Shown one piece after another: positions 16,304 through 16,508 of a stretch of DNA of 16,508 nucleotides. The notes under the pieces were generated by a model that was not told the DNA's origin, ran no database searches, and saw only the letters and a program-made list of their open reading frames with translations. A program made the translations under genes and the position numbers. Source of the stretch: an uncultured Bacteroidota bacterium (GTDB taxonomy: Bacteria > Bacteroidota > Bacteroidia > Chitinophagales > Chitinophagaceae); NCBI GenBank assembly GCA_903881265.1, contig CAIRSV010000259.1:1-16508 (forward strand), written 5' to 3'. Each line of letters starts with the position of its first letter. The first letter of the stretch is position 1.

Positions 16304-16508
16304 ATGTGACTAATTGCCCAGAAAAAATCATTGGATTAACCGCGTTTTGAATGATGGTAGCAAAGCGAATTTTAGTGCCTTGCAACAACACTCAGTATAT
16401 TCAGTCAAAAGGATATCTTAAGCGCTTAGTTCCCGCATAGAGTATGCTCATTGCTGAACTCATACCAAAGTAACAGACTGAAACTTTGTGCCCCGTTTTG
16501 CTCTTAAC

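Noticed and set aside
16401..16508. Minus-strand frame open from the right edge to a TGA at 16401-16403 (about 35 codons), possible C-terminus of a gene
   Set aside because: Too short to recognise a family, includes no motif, and a chance open frame of this length is common. It needs sequence to the right of the window.
16304..16508. Possible small plus-strand ORF starting ATGATGGTAGCAAAG, about 29 codons
   Set aside because: Very short, no promoter box, no recognisable product.
1..16508. Mobile element, CRISPR, toxin-antitoxin or phage-defence system
   Set aside because: No transposase, integrase, spaced direct-repeat array, terminal inverted repeats or defence-related protein motif was seen in the reading frames.

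Overview
The window reads as a chromosomal segment from a member of the Bacteroidota, most likely near the Chitinophagales. Supporting signs are two proteins with type IX secretion (T9SS) C-terminal sorting domains, a TonB-dependent receptor with an N-terminal carboxypeptidase-regulatory-like domain, a DUF5689-type lipoprotein, an OmpA-like protein with thrombospondin type 3 repeats and the SWDRVN variant of the OmpA motif, and promoters of the TAnnTTTG type used by this phylum. The lineage call rests on recognition of gene families, not on a search. No tRNA, rRNA, CRISPR array or insertion sequence was seen.

Left part, minus strand (1-6865). At the left edge is the start of a helical-repeat (TPR-like) gene that runs off the window. 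Just upstream of it is a sensor histidine kinase that keeps its membrane region and phospho-accepting histidine helix but has no ATPase domain. A hairpin terminator at 1221-1249 separates these from a three-gene operon reading leftward: TonB-dependent receptor, DUF5689 surface lipoprotein, and a T9SS-secreted protein with an SbsA-like Ig domain. Across a divergent intergenic region lies a secreted endonuclease/exonuclease/phosphatase (EEP) hydrolase on the plus strand. Receptor, lipoprotein and EEP hydrolase together look like a scavenging system for phosphoester-containing material, possibly nucleic acids. That role is inferred.

Middle, plus strand (8150-11754). mnmA (tRNA 2-thiouridylase) has a TATATTTG promoter box so close to its ATG that the mRNA may be leaderless. 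It is followed by a lipoprotein of unknown function and, 2 bases later, a secreted subtilisin-like protease with an intact catalytic triad and a T9SS domain. The last two look co-transcribed.

Right part. On the minus strand a long-chain polyprenyl diphosphate synthase is followed 17 bases later by kynurenine 3-monooxygenase (kmo), so an isoprenoid gene and a tryptophan-degradation/NAD gene share a transcript. A doubtful small ORF precedes them. A strong divergent promoter (TTG, 18 bases, TATATTTG) drives a large OmpA-like outer-membrane protein on the plus strand, which ends at a 14-bp perfect hairpin terminator. The last 205 bases hold nothing that can be assigned with confidence.

Most of the window is housekeeping and cell-surface genes typical of the phylum. 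The points that most merit a second look are the kinase lacking its ATPase domain, the receptor/DUF5689/EEP locus, the possible leaderless mnmA message and the variant OmpA domain.
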